In this document: one piece after another, positions 10,401 to 21,920 of the stretch
Layout of the letters: each line of letters starts with the position of its first letter
Position numbering within the stretch: the stretch's first letter is position 1
From: an uncultured Prochlorococcus sp.
Lineage (GTDB): Bacteria; Cyanobacteriota; Cyanobacteriia; PCC-6307; Cyanobiaceae
Assembly (NCBI GenBank): GCA_902560875.1
Contig: CACENO010000001.1
Location: forward strand, 1-64,000
Direction: 5' to 3'
Length of the DNA stretch: 64,000 nucleotides
Made by a program: the position numbers and the translations under genes
The notes under the pieces: model-generated
Database searches by the model: none
What the model was told of the DNA's origin: nothing
Seen by the model: only the letters and a program-made list of their open reading frames with translations

Positions 10401-11479
10401 CCGAAACAATCGCATGTGTCCTCTGGGGAACAGATAATATCAAAACCTATGGAGAGTCATTAGCTCAAATATTGTGGTTTGTTGGAGTTAGACCAAAACA
10501 AGATTCAGTAGGTCGCGTAAACAAATTAGAACTAATACCTTTAGATGAGCTTGGTAGGCCAAGGATTGATGTCGTTGTTAATTGCTCAGGAGTTTTCAGA
10601 GATCTTTTTATCAACCAAATGGCTCTAATAGACCAAGCAGTTAAAATTGCTGCAGAAGCTGATGAGCCGCTAGAGAGTAATTTTGTACGAAAACATTCAA
10701 TAGAACAAGCAGAACTTGAAGGTACGACAATAAGAGAAGCTGCTTGTAGGGTTTTTTCTAACGCAAGTGGCAGCTATAGCTCAAATGTAAACCTTGCTGT
10801 AGAAAATTCTACATGGGAACAAGAAAATGAATTACAGGAAATGTATTTATCAAGAAAAACATATGCATTTAATGCTGATAATCCAGGAGAAATGAACCAA
10901 AAAAGAGAAGTTTTTGAATCTGTAATGAAAACGGCAGACGTAACTTTTCAGAATCTTGACTCTTCAGAGATTTCTCTAACAGATGTTAGTCATTATTTTG
11001 ATTCAGACCCTACCAATTTAATAAAAAATCTGAGAGATGATGGGAAAGCTCCTAGTAGTTATATAGCAGATACAACAACAGCTAATGCTCAAGTTAGATC
11101 ATTAAGTGAAACAATTAGACTTGATTCTAGAACTAAGCTTCTTAATCCAAAATGGTATGAAGGGATGCTTAAATCTGGATATGAAGGGGTAAGAGAAGTT
11201 TCAAATCGATTGAATTACACATTAGGCTGGAGTGCAACAAGCGGCCAAGTAGATAATTTTGTATATGAAGAATCAAATGACACGTTTATAAATGACCCTG
11301 AAATGAGGAAACGTCTTATGGAGATGAACCCTCATAGTTTCAGAAGAATAGTTGGAACATTGTTAGAGGTAAATGGAAGAGGATACTGGGAAACATCTGA
11401 AGAAAATATTGAGCAACTCAAAGAGCTATATCAAGAAGTTGAAGATAGAATTGAAGGAGTAACACCTCCTGGTGAATAA
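7460..11479 (+). CDS. chlH: Magnesium-chelatase subunit H
   Basis: 1,339 residues from ATG, preceded by an AGGGGAA ribosome-binding site. ChlH is the large porphyrin-binding subunit that, with ChlI and ChlD, inserts magnesium into protoporphyrin IX at the first committed step of chlorophyll synthesis. It belongs to the BchH/CobN superfamily: the N-terminal domain begins [17 protein letters not shown], and the central [17 protein letters not shown] block (about residue 615) and the Gly/Pro-rich [19 protein letters not shown] block are family hallmarks. Length matches cyanobacterial ChlH. It is convergent with folP, 8 bases apart. Confidence 0.98.
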   Translation: MFTQVRSANRRVSPAENHQHNSVMKVVYVVLEPQYQNALTEAANSLNALNGPIGIELNGYLIEELRVEENYANFQEDVKSSDIFIASLIFIEDLAQKVVDAVEPHRDQLKVSIVFPSMPEVMRLNKMGTFTMAQLGQTKSIIGDFMKKRKESGGAGFQDSMLKLLNTLPAILKYLPVDKAQDARSFMLSFQYWLGGTPDNLKNFLLMLGDKYVFPELKVLNNKNVEISEPEIFPDLGIWHPLAPHMFEDIKEYLNWNNSRTDLSQKAKGGPVIGLVLQRSHIVTGDEAHYVAIIQELEFRGAMVIPIFCGGLDFSKPVNAFFYDPINKDNPHVDGVVSLTGFALVGGPARQDHPKAIESLKRLNRPYMVALPLVFQTTQEWEGSDLGLHPVQVALQIAIPELDGAIEPIVLSGRDDATGKAHTLQDRVDAIAERAIRWSSLRIKPRNKKKLAITVFSFPPDKGNVGTAAYLDVFGSIYRVLQEMKSKGYEIQNIPKNPKALMEALINDPEALEGSPELSIAHRMSVEEYEKLTTYSDRLEENWGKPPGSLNSDGQNLLIYGKHFGNVFVGVQPTFGYEGDPMRLLYSRSASPHHGFAAYYTYLEKIWCADAVLHFGTHGSLEFMPGKQMGMSETCYPDSLIGGLPNLYYYAANNPSEATIAKRRGYASTISYLTPPAENAGLYKGLKELSELVGSYQQLRESGRGVQIVNAIVETARQCNLNEDINLPEEDASALDQEGRDAVVGAVYSQLMEIESRLLPCGLHTIGKPPTAEEAIATLVSISALEREDDGLRSLPGLLAESVGRNIEDIYKGNNNGILADVELNRSITETSRSAVSSMVLALTGNDGRVNMTKSLITKIIDLLKIIGFTFPEPWMQVCRRSGFKNVDSNSLNKLFDYLRFCLEQICADKEMESLLKALDGDYVLPGPGGDPIRNPGVLPSGKNIHALDPQSIPTTAAVASAKIVVDKLIERQKEEQGDWPETIACVLWGTDNIKTYGESLAQILWFVGVRPKQDSVGRVNKLELIPLDELGRPRIDVVVNCSGVFRDLFINQMALIDQAVKIAAEADEPLESNFVRKHSIEQAELEGTTIREAACRVFSNASGSYSSNVNLAVENSTWEQENELQEMYLSRKTYAFNADNPGEMNQKREVFESVMKTADVTFQNLDSSEISLTDVSHYFDSDPTNLIKNLRDDGKAPSSYIADTTTANAQVRSLSETIRLDSRTKLLNPKWYEGMLKSGYEGVREVSNRLNYTLGWSATSGQVDNFVYEESNDTFINDPEMRKRLMEMNPHSFRRIVGTLLEVNGRGYWETSEENIEQLKELYQEVEDRIEGVTPPGE

Positions 11480-11487
11480 TCACTAAA

Positions 11488-12354
11488 TTAAAATATTTTA
11501 GAGGCAACTTTAATTGTTTGGTAGATAGGAGCAACTTCATGAACTCTTATCATTGTAACTTTGTCTTGTACACAGCGACATGCAATTGCAGCTGTTCCCC
11601 AATCTCTTAATTTAGGGTTAGGTTCTTTAAGTATTTCTCCTATAAATCTTTTTCTGGATGGTCCTAATAATACAGGGAAATTTTCAGAACAAATCTTGTT
11701 TATGTTCTTAATCAACAAGACATTCTGATCATTCGTTTTTGCAAAACCTAATCCTGGGTCCCAAATAATATTTTCTTTAGGAACACCAGAATAAATTGCT
11801 TTTTCTGTTCTCCTAAGAAGCCCTTCTCGAACATCATTAGTAACATCATTATATGAAGTAAGGCTATCCATTGAGGAGCTATCTCCCCTGCTATGAGTCA
11901 AAATATATGGGCAATTATATTCAGCCACTACTTTAAATATTTCAGGATCATGTCTACCTCCAGTAACATCATTTATCCAGTTAGCTCCATTTTTTAAACA
12001 ATATTCTGCTACTCTTGAATGAAAAGTATCTACTGAAATTAGAGCTTTAGGATTAGATGTCCTAACAGCCTTCAAGACTGATTTGAGCCTGAGTATTTCT
12101 TGCTCATATCCTATTATGGCTGCTTTTGGTTTAGTACTTTGTGCTCCTATATCTAAAACATCTGCTCCACTATTTATATGTTCAGTGGCCCTTTTTGAGG
12201 CAGTTGAAGAATCGAGATATTCTCCTCCATCACTAAATGAGTCAGGAGTTATATTGATAACCCCCATTATACAAGTAACCTTTTTCCAATTATTTGGCCA
12301 ATAAGATCTATCAGCGTTGGAAGTTAGCAATTCTGGCAAAGCTTTCCGGGTCAA
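11488..12354 (-). CDS. folP: Dihydropteroate synthase
   Basis: 288 residues. It condenses p-aminobenzoate with dihydropterin pyrophosphate in folate synthesis. Clear motifs are [15 protein letters not shown] near residue 30, [34 protein letters not shown] and GPSRKRFIG. The assumed start is TTG, because no ATG lies between it and the MGVINITPD core, and it makes the N-terminus overlap the 3' end of tpiA by 44 bases. The family tolerates a short N-terminal extension, so the exact start is uncertain. Probably cotranscribed with tpiA. Confidence 0.95.
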   Translation of the reverse strand: MTRKALPELLTSNADRSYWPNNWKKVTCIMGVINITPDSFSDGGEYLDSSTASKRATEHINSGADVLDIGAQSTKPKAAIIGYEQEILRLKSVLKAVRTSNPKALISVDTFHSRVAEYCLKNGANWINDVTGGRHDPEIFKVVAEYNCPYILTHSRGDSSSMDSLTSYNDVTNDVREGLLRRTEKAIYSGVPKENIIWDPGLGFAKTNDQNVLLIKNINKICSENFPVLLGPSRKRFIGEILKEPNPKLRDWGTAAIACRCVQDKVTMIRVHEVAPIYQTIKVASKIF

Positions 12355-13039
12355 GTGACGCTCCCCCTACAAGCACTCCATCAATATCACTCATAGACAT
12401 TAATTCATCAATATTTCCAGGTTTAACAGATCCACCATATTGAATAATTAAATTAGGAGAACCAACCCAGTCTCTAATAAGGCCACAAATTCTGTTTGCC
12501 TCTATAGATTCACACGTCTTTCCTGTTCCAATAGCCCATATAGGTTCATAGGCAACAACAAGGTTATCTGGATTTGTACCTTCAAGTCCTTGTTCGATTT
12601 GTCTACGGATAACCCTTTCTGCTTCTCCCCTTTCGCGTTGCTCATCGCTTTCTCCCACACAAACAATTGGAATCAAACCATGAGCTTGAGCTGATCTAGC
12701 ACGTTTATTGATTTGTTCATCACTCTCACTGAAGTACTTTCTTGGTTCACTGTGACCGACTATCGAATATTTAGTCTTTAATTCATTAAGCATGGTTGGA
12801 GAAATCTCTGCGGTGTATGCGCCCTGATCCTCCCAGTGAACGTTTTGGCTTGAAAGATTTACATTCGTTCCAACTAAGGCCTTAGAAAGGACATATAAGG
12901 CTGTGAAGGGCGGTGCCAAAACAAGATCCCTGTCATTAGGAGCGTCTTTAACCAATGGAAGAAAAGTACCTAGGTAATCCTCTGCTTCTGCACAGGACAT
13001 GTGCATTTTCCAGTTGCCAGCAATAACAGGCTTTCTCAC
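12311..13039 (-). CDS. tpiA: Triosephosphate isomerase
   Basis: 242 residues from ATG. It interconverts dihydroxyacetone phosphate and glyceraldehyde-3-phosphate for glycolysis and the Calvin cycle. The N-terminal GNWKMH (substrate-binding Asn and Lys), the catalytic His in [10 protein letters not shown] and the catalytic Glu in [15 protein letters not shown] are all present. The common GHSERR is GHSEPR here, a small substitution beside the catalytic His. It lies 10 bases downstream of the S4-domain gene's stop and overlaps folP. Confidence 0.97.
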   Translation of the reverse strand: MRKPVIAGNWKMHMSCAEAEDYLGTFLPLVKDAPNDRDLVLAPPFTALYVLSKALVGTNVNLSSQNVHWEDQGAYTAEISPTMLNELKTKYSIVGHSEPRKYFSESDEQINKRARSAQAHGLIPIVCVGESDEQRERGEAERVIRRQIEQGLEGTNPDNLVVAYEPIWAIGTGKTCESIEANRICGLIRDWVGSPNLIIQYGGSVKPGNIDELMSMSDIDGVLVGGASLDPESFARIANFQR

Positions 13040-13048
13040 GCTTTCCCT

Positions 13049-13267
13049 CTATTGATCTTCTAAGGACAACCTACGGCCTTGTGGATCAGTTTCAGCAAAG
13101 ATCAACTTAATATTGCCTAAAACGACCAAATCACCGTGAATAAGCTTACGTCCTCTTCTAAATTCAACTGAGCCGTTAACTGATACAAGACCAGAATTTA
13201 TAAGGCTTTTAGCCTCACCACCAGTAGACACCAAACCTTCCCATTTGAGAAACTGATCAAGCTTCAT
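13049..13267 (-). CDS. S4-domain RNA-binding protein (YbcJ type)
   Basis: 72 residues when started at the ATG giving MKLDQFLKWEGLVSTGGEAK, the usual beginning of this family. A longer frame from a TTG at 13318 would collide with the start of the divergent ABC exporter and is less likely. The whole protein is one S4 RNA-binding fold (LVSTGGEAKSLINSGLVSVNGSVEFRRGRKL). The family binds structured RNA, probably rRNA or tRNA; the target is unknown. Located just upstream of tpiA on the same strand. Confidence 0.85.
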   Translation of the reverse strand: MKLDQFLKWEGLVSTGGEAKSLINSGLVSVNGSVEFRRGRKLIHGDLVVLGNIKLIFAETDPQGRRLSLEDQ

Positions 13268-13306
13268 TGCAGTTTGCTCGGGCTTAACAACTGATAGTTT
13301 GACCGA

Positions 13307-15040
13307 ATGTTTATTCAATCAGAAGCAGGCTTTAGAAGACTGCTTAAATTCTTAAGGCCTTACCTCAAAAAACTTTTTTGGGGTTTCTTCAGCATGGCTA
13401 TTTATGTAGCATGCTGGCCTATTCTTGCTTGGTTGGCTGGAGAGTTAATACCAAAAATCGGAGAAGGTGACTTTGTAAAAGTTATTCAGGTAATAGGAAC
13501 AGCATTAATAGTTTTTCTAATACAAAAAACAGCACAATTCTTTCAAGATACTATTTTAGCTGGACCAGCACTTCGTATAAGTCAAAATCTTCGCAAGGAA
13601 ATTTTCAGTAAGATACAACGAGTTGAACTTGGGGCATTAGAAAAGCTATCATCTGGTGATATTACCTACCGATTAACAGAGGATGCAGATCGGATTGGTG
13701 AGGTAATATATAAAACAATTCAAGATACATTGCCTTGTCTCCTGCAATTAGTTGCGGTATTCGGATATATGATCTATTTAGATTGGCAACTCTCATTTGC
13801 AACACTTATTTTAGCACCCTTAGTAGCAATACTGGTCAGTATATTTGGTTCAAAAGTAATGCTAACTGCGGAAAGAAGTCAAAAACAGGTTAGCAATTTA
13901 GCAAGTCTTATAGGAGAAGCTATACAAGGTTTATCTCTTATAAGAGCCTTTGCGGCTGAGAAATGGATGCAAGAAAGATTTAACAAAGAAATAGAGCAAC
14001 ATAGAAAGGCAAGATTCAAGACTTTAAGGCTTTTAGCGCTACAACATCCAGTTGTTGGTTTTATAGAAGCATCTGGCATCCTGGCTATACTAGCTATTGG
14101 GGCAGCAAGAATTCAAAGTGGAGGCCTCAACTCTCAGGGTTTTAGTAGTTATATAGCAGCTTTACTAATGGTTATAGATCCTATTAGCCATCTAACTACT
14201 AATTACAATGAATTTAAACAAGGTCAGGCCTCATTAAAAAGGTTGAGAGAGATAGAAAAAGAACCACTGGAAAAACAAGATATTTTAGGAGCTGAAATAA
14301 TAAGAGAACCAAGAGGAGAAATTAAAATTGAAGATTTATGCTTTTCTTACGAGGATGGAAAAGAAGTTTTGAGTAATATAAATATTGAAATAGACAAAGG
14401 AGAAGTTGTGGCATTGGTTGGTCCTTCAGGAGCCGGAAAAAGTACAATTTTCTCACTATTAATGAGATTTATATACCCTCAAAAAGGAAAACTATTTTTT
14501 GATGGAAAAGAAATAAGTCAACTTAAAACAAGAAACCTTAGGAAAGAATTAGCTTTGGTCCCACAAAGAGTGGTTGTTTTCTCAGGTAGTATCTATGATT
14601 CTATAAAATTTGGTAGAGAAGCAAAAAAGGATGAAATTATTAATTCAGCAAAGATTGCAAATGCTCATGATTTTATAATGTCTCTGCCTGAAGGTTATGA
14701 GACTCAACTTGAGGAGAGAGGAACAAATTTGTCAGGTGGGCAACTTCAAAGGATTGCCATAGCAAGAGCAATCTTAGGCAATCCATCAGTCCTACTTCTT
14801 GATGAAGCAACAAGCGCACTTGATGCTGAAGCTGAAGAATCTATTCAAATAGGTCTAAGTCAAGCAATGGTTGGAAGAACAGTCATCGTTATTGCTCATA
14901 GAATGTCAACTGTTCAGGAAGCAAACAAAATCATAGTCTTAGACAATGGTTCTATTTGCGACATTGGTACTCATGATGAACTAATAAAGAAAAGAGGTCG
15001 TTACAACGATCTTTGCTCAAGACAGCTAATTAGACAATGA
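13307..15040 (+). CDS. ABC exporter, fused permease-ATPase (MsbA/MDR type)
   Basis: 577 residues. The N-terminal half carries about six membrane segments (residues 20-300). The C-terminal half is an ATPase with Walker A (VGPSGAGKSTIFS), signature (NLSGGQLQRIAIARAI), Walker B (VLLLDEAT) and an H-loop (IVIAHRMSTV). One polypeptide would form a homodimeric type IV exporter. Substrates of the family include lipids, lipid A, peptides and drugs; the substrate here cannot be told. It is divergent from the S4 gene with 39 bases between ATGs. Confidence 0.92.
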   Translation: MFIQSEAGFRRLLKFLRPYLKKLFWGFFSMAIYVACWPILAWLAGELIPKIGEGDFVKVIQVIGTALIVFLIQKTAQFFQDTILAGPALRISQNLRKEIFSKIQRVELGALEKLSSGDITYRLTEDADRIGEVIYKTIQDTLPCLLQLVAVFGYMIYLDWQLSFATLILAPLVAILVSIFGSKVMLTAERSQKQVSNLASLIGEAIQGLSLIRAFAAEKWMQERFNKEIEQHRKARFKTLRLLALQHPVVGFIEASGILAILAIGAARIQSGGLNSQGFSSYIAALLMVIDPISHLTTNYNEFKQGQASLKRLREIEKEPLEKQDILGAEIIREPRGEIKIEDLCFSYEDGKEVLSNINIEIDKGEVVALVGPSGAGKSTIFSLLMRFIYPQKGKLFFDGKEISQLKTRNLRKELALVPQRVVVFSGSIYDSIKFGREAKKDEIINSAKIANAHDFIMSLPEGYETQLEERGTNLSGGQLQRIAIARAILGNPSVLLLDEATSALDAEAEESIQIGLSQAMVGRTVIVIAHRMSTVQEANKIIVLDNGSICDIGTHDELIKKRGRYNDLCSRQLIRQ

Positions 15041-15130
15041 CAAAATAATTTGTGTAATTGAGATTTTGAATAACTTAAACCTTAAGATCTAGAATTATCT
15101 GACTAACAACCTAAAGCACTTCAAAATCCT

Positions 15131-15364
15131 ATGACTGACTTCTCTTCCAAGCCAAATGATCCAATACTTACTTTTGAGGGAAAGAAATATGACCTAAACG
15201 CTCTACCTGACGAATTAAAGGAGCTTGTAAGAGGAATGCAAGTCGCTGATGCACAACTGCGTATGCACGAAGACACCTTAAAAGTACTTGCTGTTGGTAG
15301 ACAATCTATGGCAATGCAATTAAACCAAAAGTTAAAAGGGGTAGCCCCTATTCCTAATAGTTAA
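15131..15364 (+). CDS. DUF6447 family small protein
   Basis: 77 residues from ATG. The short N-terminal beta element ILTFEGKKYDLNALPDELKELVRGMQVADAQLRMHEDTLKVLAVGRQSM followed by a helix is a pattern I associate with DUF6447, small cyanobacterial proteins of unknown role. Soluble, no signal peptide. It is separated from the ABC exporter by 90 bases that probably hold its own promoter and is convergent with the AGCS symporter (13-base gap). Confidence 0.65.
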   Translation: MTDFSSKPNDPILTFEGKKYDLNALPDELKELVRGMQVADAQLRMHEDTLKVLAVGRQSMAMQLNQKLKGVAPIPNS

Positions 15365-15377
15365 GTAAAGAAGTTAA

Positions 15378-16772
15378 TTAGTTTTTAAAACTATAGCTTT
15401 TAGATAATTTAAATACTGTTCCAGAAAGTAAAAGAAGAGCAATTAAATTTGGGATCGCCATTAAGCCATTCAAAGTATCTGCAACTGCCCAAACAACTCC
15501 TCTATTACCAGCAACTGAACCAATAACTGCTACTGAAACCCAAGCAAATCTAAATGGAAGTATTGCATTAACACCAAAAAGATATTCTGTACATCTTTCT
15601 CCATAGAAGCTCCAACCTAGGACTGTTGTAAAGGCAAAAACAACTAGGCCAACTAAAACAATCCACCCAGTACCTGGAAGTCCCATATTAAATGCTTCTA
15701 TAGAAAGATTCGCCCCTGATTCTCCAGACAAATAGGCACCTGTTGTGATAATTACTAATGCCGTCAATGTACAGATAATAATTGTATCAATAAATGTTCC
15801 TAGCATTGCAATTGTTCCTTGTTTAACTGGATCACTAGTTTTCGCGGAGGCATGTGCAATTGGTGCACTTCCAAGACCTGCCTCATTAGAGAAAATACCT
15901 CTTTTAAATCCCATAAGTATTACTTGAGTTAAAGAACCACCCAATGCTGCCTTGCCTGTAAAGGCATTAGAAAAAATAGTGGAAAAGGCATCAGGAATAG
16001 AAGATAAATTATTAGCTAAAATTAATAAACAAGCTGCAATATATAAAAGTGCCATAGAAGGAACTATTGAAGAAGCCGCTTTTGCAATTCGTTTAATTCC
16101 ACCAATAATTACAATAAATACAAGAGCTCCCAAAACTATTCCTGTTAAAAGTCTTGGTATACCAGCCATAGCTAATGCACTTGAAACTTCAAAACATTGA
16201 ACACCGTTTCCTATTCCAAAGCCAGCTAACATTCCAAAAAGAGCAAATACCCCTCCTAACCAAGCCCATTTTTCGCCCAAACCATTTTTTATGTAATACA
16301 TAGGACCACCAACATGATTACCTAAAGAATCAATTTCACGAAAATGGACGGCTAATACTCCTTCTGCATATTTGGTTGCTATTCCAAAAAGAGCTATAAG
16401 CCACATCCAAAATATTGCTCCCGGACCTCCTACAGCAATAGCTGCTGCAACACCAGCTATATTTCCTGTTCCAATAGTTGCAGACAAAGATGTCATCAAA
16501 GCTTGGAAAGGTGTTATCTCTCCTTCGTCATCCACACTTCTCAATGAGGATGATCGGATCATAGAAATAAAACCATAAGGAATTCTCCTTATAGGCATAA
16601 AGCCAAGGCCAAACATCAGTACAATGCCTGTCAGAGCAATTAGACCAACAGTTGGCCAACCCCAAGCAAAACTGTTAATAGGATTATTTATGCGCTCAAC
16701 AATATTTGTTAAATTTCCAGAAGCCTTTGCAAATACAAATGAATCTGAAACACTAAAACTTAATAAAGTCAC
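15378..16772 (-). CDS. AGCS-family sodium/alanine (glycine) symporter
   Basis: 464 residues. Highly hydrophobic with about ten membrane segments. Family hallmarks are the TPFQALMTSLSATIGTGNIAGVAAAIAVGGPGAIFWMW block near residue 90 and the GPMYYIKNGLG and FKRGIFSNEAGLGSAPIAHA blocks. It takes up alanine, glycine or related amino acids by sodium co-transport at the plasma membrane. Uptake of amino acids suits a picocyanobacterium in nutrient-poor water. The exact substrate cannot be told. Confidence 0.93.
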   Translation of the reverse strand: MTLLSFSVSDSFVFAKASGNLTNIVERINNPINSFAWGWPTVGLIALTGIVLMFGLGFMPIRRIPYGFISMIRSSSLRSVDDEGEITPFQALMTSLSATIGTGNIAGVAAAIAVGGPGAIFWMWLIALFGIATKYAEGVLAVHFREIDSLGNHVGGPMYYIKNGLGEKWAWLGGVFALFGMLAGFGIGNGVQCFEVSSALAMAGIPRLLTGIVLGALVFIVIIGGIKRIAKAASSIVPSMALLYIAACLLILANNLSSIPDAFSTIFSNAFTGKAALGGSLTQVILMGFKRGIFSNEAGLGSAPIAHASAKTSDPVKQGTIAMLGTFIDTIIICTLTALVIITTGAYLSGESGANLSIEAFNMGLPGTGWIVLVGLVVFAFTTVLGWSFYGERCTEYLFGVNAILPFRFAWVSVAVIGSVAGNRGVVWAVADTLNGLMAIPNLIALLLLSGTVFKLSKSYSFKN

Positions 16773-16801
16773 TTAGTAAATCTACAGATCCTTAGATATT
16801 C

Positions 16802-17515
16802 TCACATGTGATCGGGGCTGGCAAGAATTTCTGGGCTTAAATCATACTTTGTTAAATTAGAAAAAGAATAGACTTCAATAGGAGTTTTCTCTTCATTAAA
16901 CGTTTCTGTAAATATTTTCCTTTCGGACAAAACCCAAGGTCCGCCTTCAAACAAAGAAACAAACTTATCTGAAAAAAATTTTTTATTGTCTCTTGGAACT
17001 CCAGACTCAGGGTCAAAATATTGGCTAGAATATTCCTTACCTAAATAACCATTTCTTGTATTGTAAGTACTTTTTGTATAAATTTTAATAAGGGAACCAT
17101 GAATATTTCGATTTACCATTGTAACTATATTATCCTTAATTCTGTATTTGTCACCAGCATTTTTTCCACTAACTAATACTTCTAATCCATTTGATGTTGA
17201 TTCGCCTGCTTTGAAAATATTTTTTCCATGGACTTCATCAAAAGGACGGCGAACACGATGTATTGTTACTTCCCATAACTGGCTAGTAATCTTTTTGGAA
17301 ATATTTTCATCATTAATATCATTGACCATTACTTTTAAATTACGATCAACAATAAAAGATCCTCTTTTGCTATTGAAACCATCGGACCACTTACAATCTC
17401 CTATATATCCACTGAATTCAGGATCCCAGGTATAACGATTCTCATATGCCAATCTAAATTGGTGTCGACAATCGAATAATTGAGAATGATTTATTTCAGA
17501 TTCAGTTCGAGTCAT
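16802..17515 (-). CDS. DUF3386 family protein
   Basis: 237 residues. The [24 protein letters not shown] block at about residues 21-44 matches the cyanobacterial and plant DUF3386 family of unknown function. Predominantly beta-rich and soluble, no signal peptide. Its ATG overlaps the TGA of carB by 4 bases (ATGA), so the two are probably translationally coupled. No functional link to carbamoyl phosphate is known to me. Confidence 0.8.
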   Translation of the reverse strand: MTRTESEINHSQLFDCRHQFRLAYENRYTWDPEFSGYIGDCKWSDGFNSKRGSFIVDRNLKVMVNDINDENISKKITSQLWEVTIHRVRRPFDEVHGKNIFKAGESTSNGLEVLVSGKNAGDKYRIKDNIVTMVNRNIHGSLIKIYTKSTYNTRNGYLGKEYSSQYFDPESGVPRDNKKFFSDKFVSLFEGGPWVLSERKIFTETFNEEKTPIEVYSFSNLTKYDLSPEILASPDHM

Positions 17516-20500
17516 GAATGAAGATCCTGAAGTGCATTTAGAGAAGGTACTTGGTTTTGTAATGAATTAATACCTTCAACTGCTGCTCTGGCACCTGCCA
17601 AGGTAGTTACAGTAGGAACAGAATAATCTAATGCTGCTCTTCTGAGATATTTATCATCATGAGCGGCCTGACGACCAATAGGTGTATTAATAACTAACTG
17701 AATCTTGCCAGAACGAATCAAATCCTCAATATTTGGCCTTCCTTCATGAACTTTAAGAACTCTATCTACAATAATGCCAGCATTAATCAGAGTATCTGCT
17801 GTTCCAGAAGTAGCTACTAATCCAAACCCTAAGCTATAAAGATCCTTTGCAATTGGTATTAAATCTTGCTTATCTCGATCATGAGTAGATAAAAAGACAG
17901 TACCTGTAGTAGGAAGAGCATCTCCAGCTGCCAATTCTGATTTCGCATATGCCATTCCAAAACTTGAGGCCGAACCCATTACCTCTCCTGTAGAACGCAT
18001 TTCGGGGCCTAAAACACTATCAGAGCCAGGAAATCTGCGAAAAGGGAGTACAGCTTCTTTGATTGATTTCAATGGTGGTACAGGTTCATTATGAATTCCC
18101 ACATCGTCAAGAGTTTTGCCGACCATAAGACTTGTAGCTACACGAGCTAAAGGAATACCAGTTGCTTTAGATACAAATGGAACAGTTCTTGAGGCTCTAG
18201 GGTTTGCTTCTATTATAAATACTATCTCTTCACCAGAGTTATCTTTTTGCACAGCGAACTGGAGATTAATTAAACCAATAACATCAAGTGATTGCGCCAA
18301 TGCTTTTGTCCAAATTCTAATTGTATTTAGTGAATCCTCACCAAGAGAGAATGATGGAAGACAACAAGCTGAGTCCCCAGAATGTATTCCTGCAGGCTCA
18401 ATATGCTCCATCAGGCCTCCTATAATAACCTCGCCATTTTTATCACATAGAGCATCAACATCTACTTCAACAGCATTTTCTAAATATTGATCTATAAGTA
18501 CAGGATGCTCAGGTTCAACTTGTACAGCTTCAAGCATATATTTATCCAGCTCATGTTTATCAAACACAATTTCCATTGCTCTTCCTCCCAAAACATAAGA
18601 AGGCCTCACAACAACTGGATAACCAATCTCTTTTGCAATTTCCAATGCTTCATCTTTAGTTCTTGCTATACCATGCATAGGCTGTCTTATATTTAATGAA
18701 ACTAGTATCTTCTCAAAAAGTTCTCTATCTTCAGCTCTATCAATAGAAATAGGAGATGTTCCCCAAATCTTAGTCTTGTCAAAAGATGCTAAACAATTTA
18801 AAAGTGGTAATGCTAATTTAAGAGGAGTTTGTCCACCAAATTGTACTATTATGCCATTTGGTTCCTCCTGGTCAATAACATTTAAGACGTCCTCAAGGGT
18901 AAGTGGTTCGAAATATAATCTGTCACTTGTGTCATAATCAGTAGAGACAGTCTCAGGATTACTGTTAATCATTATGGTTACAAGTCCTAGTCTTTGAGCT
19001 TCAAAAGAGGCATGGCAACAGCAATAGTCGAATTCAATTCCCTGTCCTATCCGATTAGGCCCTCCACCTAAAATCATAACCTTTTTACAATCGTCTTTTT
19101 CAATTTCATTTTGAATGTTTATTTGCTCTAAACTATTGTCAGTGTTAAGCTTAAAAATTGGTCTCTCATATGTGGAGTAATGGTATGGAGTTGTTGAAGA
19201 GAACTCAGCTGCACATGTGTCTACAGTCTTATAAACCGGTACAATTAACATTTCTTTCCTTAATTTCCTAACATCCAATTCATTAGAATTGGTTGACCAT
19301 GCAATTTGTCGATCGGAAAACCCAAGTTTTTTTAACTTGAACATACTATTTTTATCAATTTCTTCCAAGCTTTTACTTTCTAATAAAGTTTTTTGAGCAT
19401 CAACAATATTTCTTAATTTAGATAAAAACCATGGATCTACCTTACATAGAGAAAATATCTCATCATCATTTTTTCCATGTAACATTGCCAATCTAATTGC
19501 CATTATTCTATTTGGAGATGGTGTTCTTAAAAGAATTTCCAACTCGGAATTTGTCACATTTTCATCTTCATGATCGTAACCCCAACCTGACAAGCCAATT
19601 TCAAGCGACCTTAAGGCTTTCTGGAATGATTCTTCGAAACATCTACCAATTGCCATAGACTCTCCCACAGACTTCATTGATGTATTTAGAACAGCTGGGG
19701 TACCCTTAAATTTTTCAAATGCAAATCTAGGAATCTTTGTCACTATGTAATCGATAGTGGGTTCAAAGCAAGCTGGGGTTTTACCAGTTATATCATTAAT
19801 TATTTCATCAAGTGTGTACCCTATTGCCAATAGAGCAGCTATTTTTGCTATTGGAAATCCTGTCGCTTTACTAGCCAGAGCAGAAGACCTACTGACTCTA
19901 GGATTCATCTCAATTACTACTACTTCGCCATCTACCGGGTTAACAGCGAATTGAATATTGCTACCCCCAGTTGCTACACCTATTTCTCTAATAATCGCAA
20001 TAGATTGATCTCTAAGGCGTTGATATTCACGATCAGTAAGTGTTTGGGCAGGAGCTACAGTTATAGAGTCTCCTGTATGTATTCCCATAGGATCAAAATT
20101 CTCGATACTACAAACAATTACAACGTTATCTGCTATATCTCGCATAACTTCAAGTTCAAATTCCTTCCAACCCAATAATGATTTTTCGACAAGTATTTGA
20201 GAAACAGGGCTTGCTTCTAACCCTGTCTGACAAATAGAACGATAATCTTCTTCGTTATAAGCAATTCCACCCCCTCTTCCTCCCAGAGTAAAGGCTGGCC
20301 TTATGATTCGAGGAAAAGTATCAATTTCCTTTCCTACATTTATTGATTCTTCAAGAGATGATGCGATCCCTGAAGGGCATACATTTACACCTATAGACTC
20401 CATCGAAAGCTTAAATAGTTGACGATCCTCTGCTTTGCGTATAGCCGAAATATCAGCTCCAATTAGTTCAACAGAAAACTTGTCAAGTATTCCTTTTTCA

Positions 20501-20808
20501 GAAAGATCCAGTGCAATGTTTAAGGCTGTTTGACCTCCCATTGTTGGCAATAGCGCATCAGGTCTTTCTTTTTCAATAATTCGCGCGACGAATTCAGTAG
20601 TAAGAGGTTCGATATATGTACGATCAGCCATCTCAGGGTCGGTCATTATTGAAGCTGGATTCGAATTAACCAAAACCACTTCAAAGCCCTCAGCTCTGAG
20701 AGCCTTACACGCCTGTGTTCCGGAATAGTCGAATTCGCAAGCTTGGCCAATGACTATGGGTCCAGAGCCAAGCAAAAGAATTCGACGTAAATCAGTACGC
20801 CGTGGCAT
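17512..20808 (-). CDS. carB: Carbamoyl-phosphate synthase large subunit
   Basis: 1,098 residues, the full length for CarB. It makes carbamoyl phosphate from ammonia (delivered by CarA), bicarbonate and two ATP for arginine and pyrimidine synthesis. The duplicated architecture is visible: [24 protein letters not shown] at residue 10 and its partner [23 protein letters not shown] around residue 580, each followed by an ATP-grasp domain ([28 protein letters not shown]). The C-terminal MGS-like regulatory domain follows ([15 protein letters not shown]). A 100-base gap separates it from the divergent DUF3318 gene. Confidence 0.98.
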   Translation of the reverse strand: MPRRTDLRRILLLGSGPIVIGQACEFDYSGTQACKALRAEGFEVVLVNSNPASIMTDPEMADRTYIEPLTTEFVARIIEKERPDALLPTMGGQTALNIALDLSEKGILDKFSVELIGADISAIRKAEDRQLFKLSMESIGVNVCPSGIASSLEESINVGKEIDTFPRIIRPAFTLGGRGGGIAYNEEDYRSICQTGLEASPVSQILVEKSLLGWKEFELEVMRDIADNVVIVCSIENFDPMGIHTGDSITVAPAQTLTDREYQRLRDQSIAIIREIGVATGGSNIQFAVNPVDGEVVVIEMNPRVSRSSALASKATGFPIAKIAALLAIGYTLDEIINDITGKTPACFEPTIDYIVTKIPRFAFEKFKGTPAVLNTSMKSVGESMAIGRCFEESFQKALRSLEIGLSGWGYDHEDENVTNSELEILLRTPSPNRIMAIRLAMLHGKNDDEIFSLCKVDPWFLSKLRNIVDAQKTLLESKSLEEIDKNSMFKLKKLGFSDRQIAWSTNSNELDVRKLRKEMLIVPVYKTVDTCAAEFSSTTPYHYSTYERPIFKLNTDNSLEQINIQNEIEKDDCKKVMILGGGPNRIGQGIEFDYCCCHASFEAQRLGLVTIMINSNPETVSTDYDTSDRLYFEPLTLEDVLNVIDQEEPNGIIVQFGGQTPLKLALPLLNCLASFDKTKIWGTSPISIDRAEDRELFEKILVSLNIRQPMHGIARTKDEALEIAKEIGYPVVVRPSYVLGGRAMEIVFDKHELDKYMLEAVQVEPEHPVLIDQYLENAVEVDVDALCDKNGEVIIGGLMEHIEPAGIHSGDSACCLPSFSLGEDSLNTIRIWTKALAQSLDVIGLINLQFAVQKDNSGEEIVFIIEANPRASRTVPFVSKATGIPLARVATSLMVGKTLDDVGIHNEPVPPLKSIKEAVLPFRRFPGSDSVLGPEMRSTGEVMGSASSFGMAYAKSELAAGDALPTTGTVFLSTHDRDKQDLIPIAKDLYSLGFGLVATSGTADTLINAGIIVDRVLKVHEGRPNIEDLIRSGKIQLVINTPIGRQAAHDDKYLRRAALDYSVPTVTTLAGARAAVEGINSLQNQVPSLNALQDLHS

Positions 20809-20929
20809 AAGCTTTAAAGTTCACTCCAATCAGAACAGCTTCCCATGAAGGTGTATGCAGAGTACTTAGTAAAGTATGAAAATACTGCACCGTTCTAGCT
20901 AAATTTGTTTGTCAAGAGATTTCCAGGCC

Positions 20930-21565
20930 ATGAGCGAACTACAGCGCCTTAAAGGGCTGCTGCCTCCAGAAAATCAAAGCTGGGTGTTCGTGGAGGCAGC
21001 TGTGGCGGTTGATCCCCCACTAATAACCCTTGAAGAGATAGGTCGAGACGAGGTGGAAATCCAAGTTGACCTTGAGCATTGGGATGACCTAGCTCAAGAT
21101 CACAGAAACATGCTTTTTTGGCATGAAGTTGGGAGGATTCAAAATGACACCATTCCAAGAGATGGTTGGGAAATGGCAGCACTTGCCATTGGTCTAGGAG
21201 GTGCAATTGGAGAATTATGGGTGCAAGATGGATTGCTCCTTTTAATGGCTCTAGGCCTTTCAGGTTTCGCTGGCTATCGCCTTTACCTTAAAAATAATTC
21301 GGAAAAACGCCTTCAAGATGCAATTGCAGCAGATGAAAGGGCAATAGATCTAGCTTGCCGTTTTGGGTATAGCGTTCCAAACGCCTATAAAAGCCTAGGA
21401 GGCGCTTTAAAGGAGCTAGTAGAAAAAACTAGGAAGAAAAAAAAGCGTTCCATTTTTGAAGATAGGCTTGAGGCTCTTCGGAAAAGTGCAGAAAAAGCAA
21501 GAGCAGAAATGGCTGAGCAAGAAGGTTCGCGTCAATCAATTACTAGCGAAAATGTATATGGATAG
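20930..21565 (+). CDS. DUF3318 family membrane protein
   Basis: 211 residues from the ATG giving MSELQRLKGLLPPENQSW; a TTG seven codons upstream is in frame but unlikely. The N-terminal region (LPPENQSWVFVEAAVAVDPPLITLEEIGRDEVEIQVDLEHW) fits DUF3318. A hydrophobic stretch at about residues 86-115 could make one or two helices, followed by a strongly basic, coiled-coil-like tail (EKTRKKKKRSIFEDRLEALRKSAEKARAEMAEQ). Function unknown. Its 3' end overlaps the rsfS start. Confidence 0.75.
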   Translation: MSELQRLKGLLPPENQSWVFVEAAVAVDPPLITLEEIGRDEVEIQVDLEHWDDLAQDHRNMLFWHEVGRIQNDTIPRDGWEMAALAIGLGGAIGELWVQDGLLLLMALGLSGFAGYRLYLKNNSEKRLQDAIAADERAIDLACRFGYSVPNAYKSLGGALKELVEKTRKKKKRSIFEDRLEALRKSAEKARAEMAEQEGSRQSITSENVYG

Positions 21566-21920
21566 TGACAAACTTATTGATTTAGCGGCTGAAGCATGTG
21601 ATGATAGGAAGGCAAAAGATATTAAATTAATACGGGTAGATAAGGTTTCAAGCCTTACAGATTGGATCTTAATAACAGAAGGATTATCGGATGTACAAGT
21701 ACGTGCAATTATAAAGTCTGTTGAAGATAAACTTAAAGACAAAGTAAATCGTCTACCTATAAGAAAAGAGGGAGTAAACGAGGCAAAATGGGCTCTTCTC
21801 GATTACGGAGAGTTGATAGTAAATGTTTTCCAACCAAATGAACGTAGATACTACGAACTAGAATCATTTTGGAGTCATGGAGAAATTCAAACCTATGAAA
21901 GTTCAGCAAACCAAGGTTAA
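21552..21920 (+). CDS. rsfS: Ribosomal silencing factor RsfS
   Basis: About 122 residues. RsfS binds ribosomal protein L14 and blocks subunit joining when translation should be low. The family core is present: LIDLAAEACDDRKAKDIKLIRVDKVSSLTDWILITEGLSDVQVRAI, then WALLDYGELIVNVFQPNERRYYELESFW. The start is ATG at 21552 or 21558, both inside the end of the DUF3318 gene. A longer frame from 21456 is unlikely because its extra residues do not resemble the family. It abuts the Ycf36 gene with no gap. Confidence 0.93.
   Translation: MYMDSDKLIDLAAEACDDRKAKDIKLIRVDKVSSLTDWILITEGLSDVQVRAIIKSVEDKLKDKVNRLPIRKEGVNEAKWALLDYGELIVNVFQPNERRYYELESFWSHGEIQTYESSANQG

Noticed and set aside
12083-12304. Plus-strand open frame opposite folP
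   Set aside because: Antisense shadow of folP with poor initiation context.
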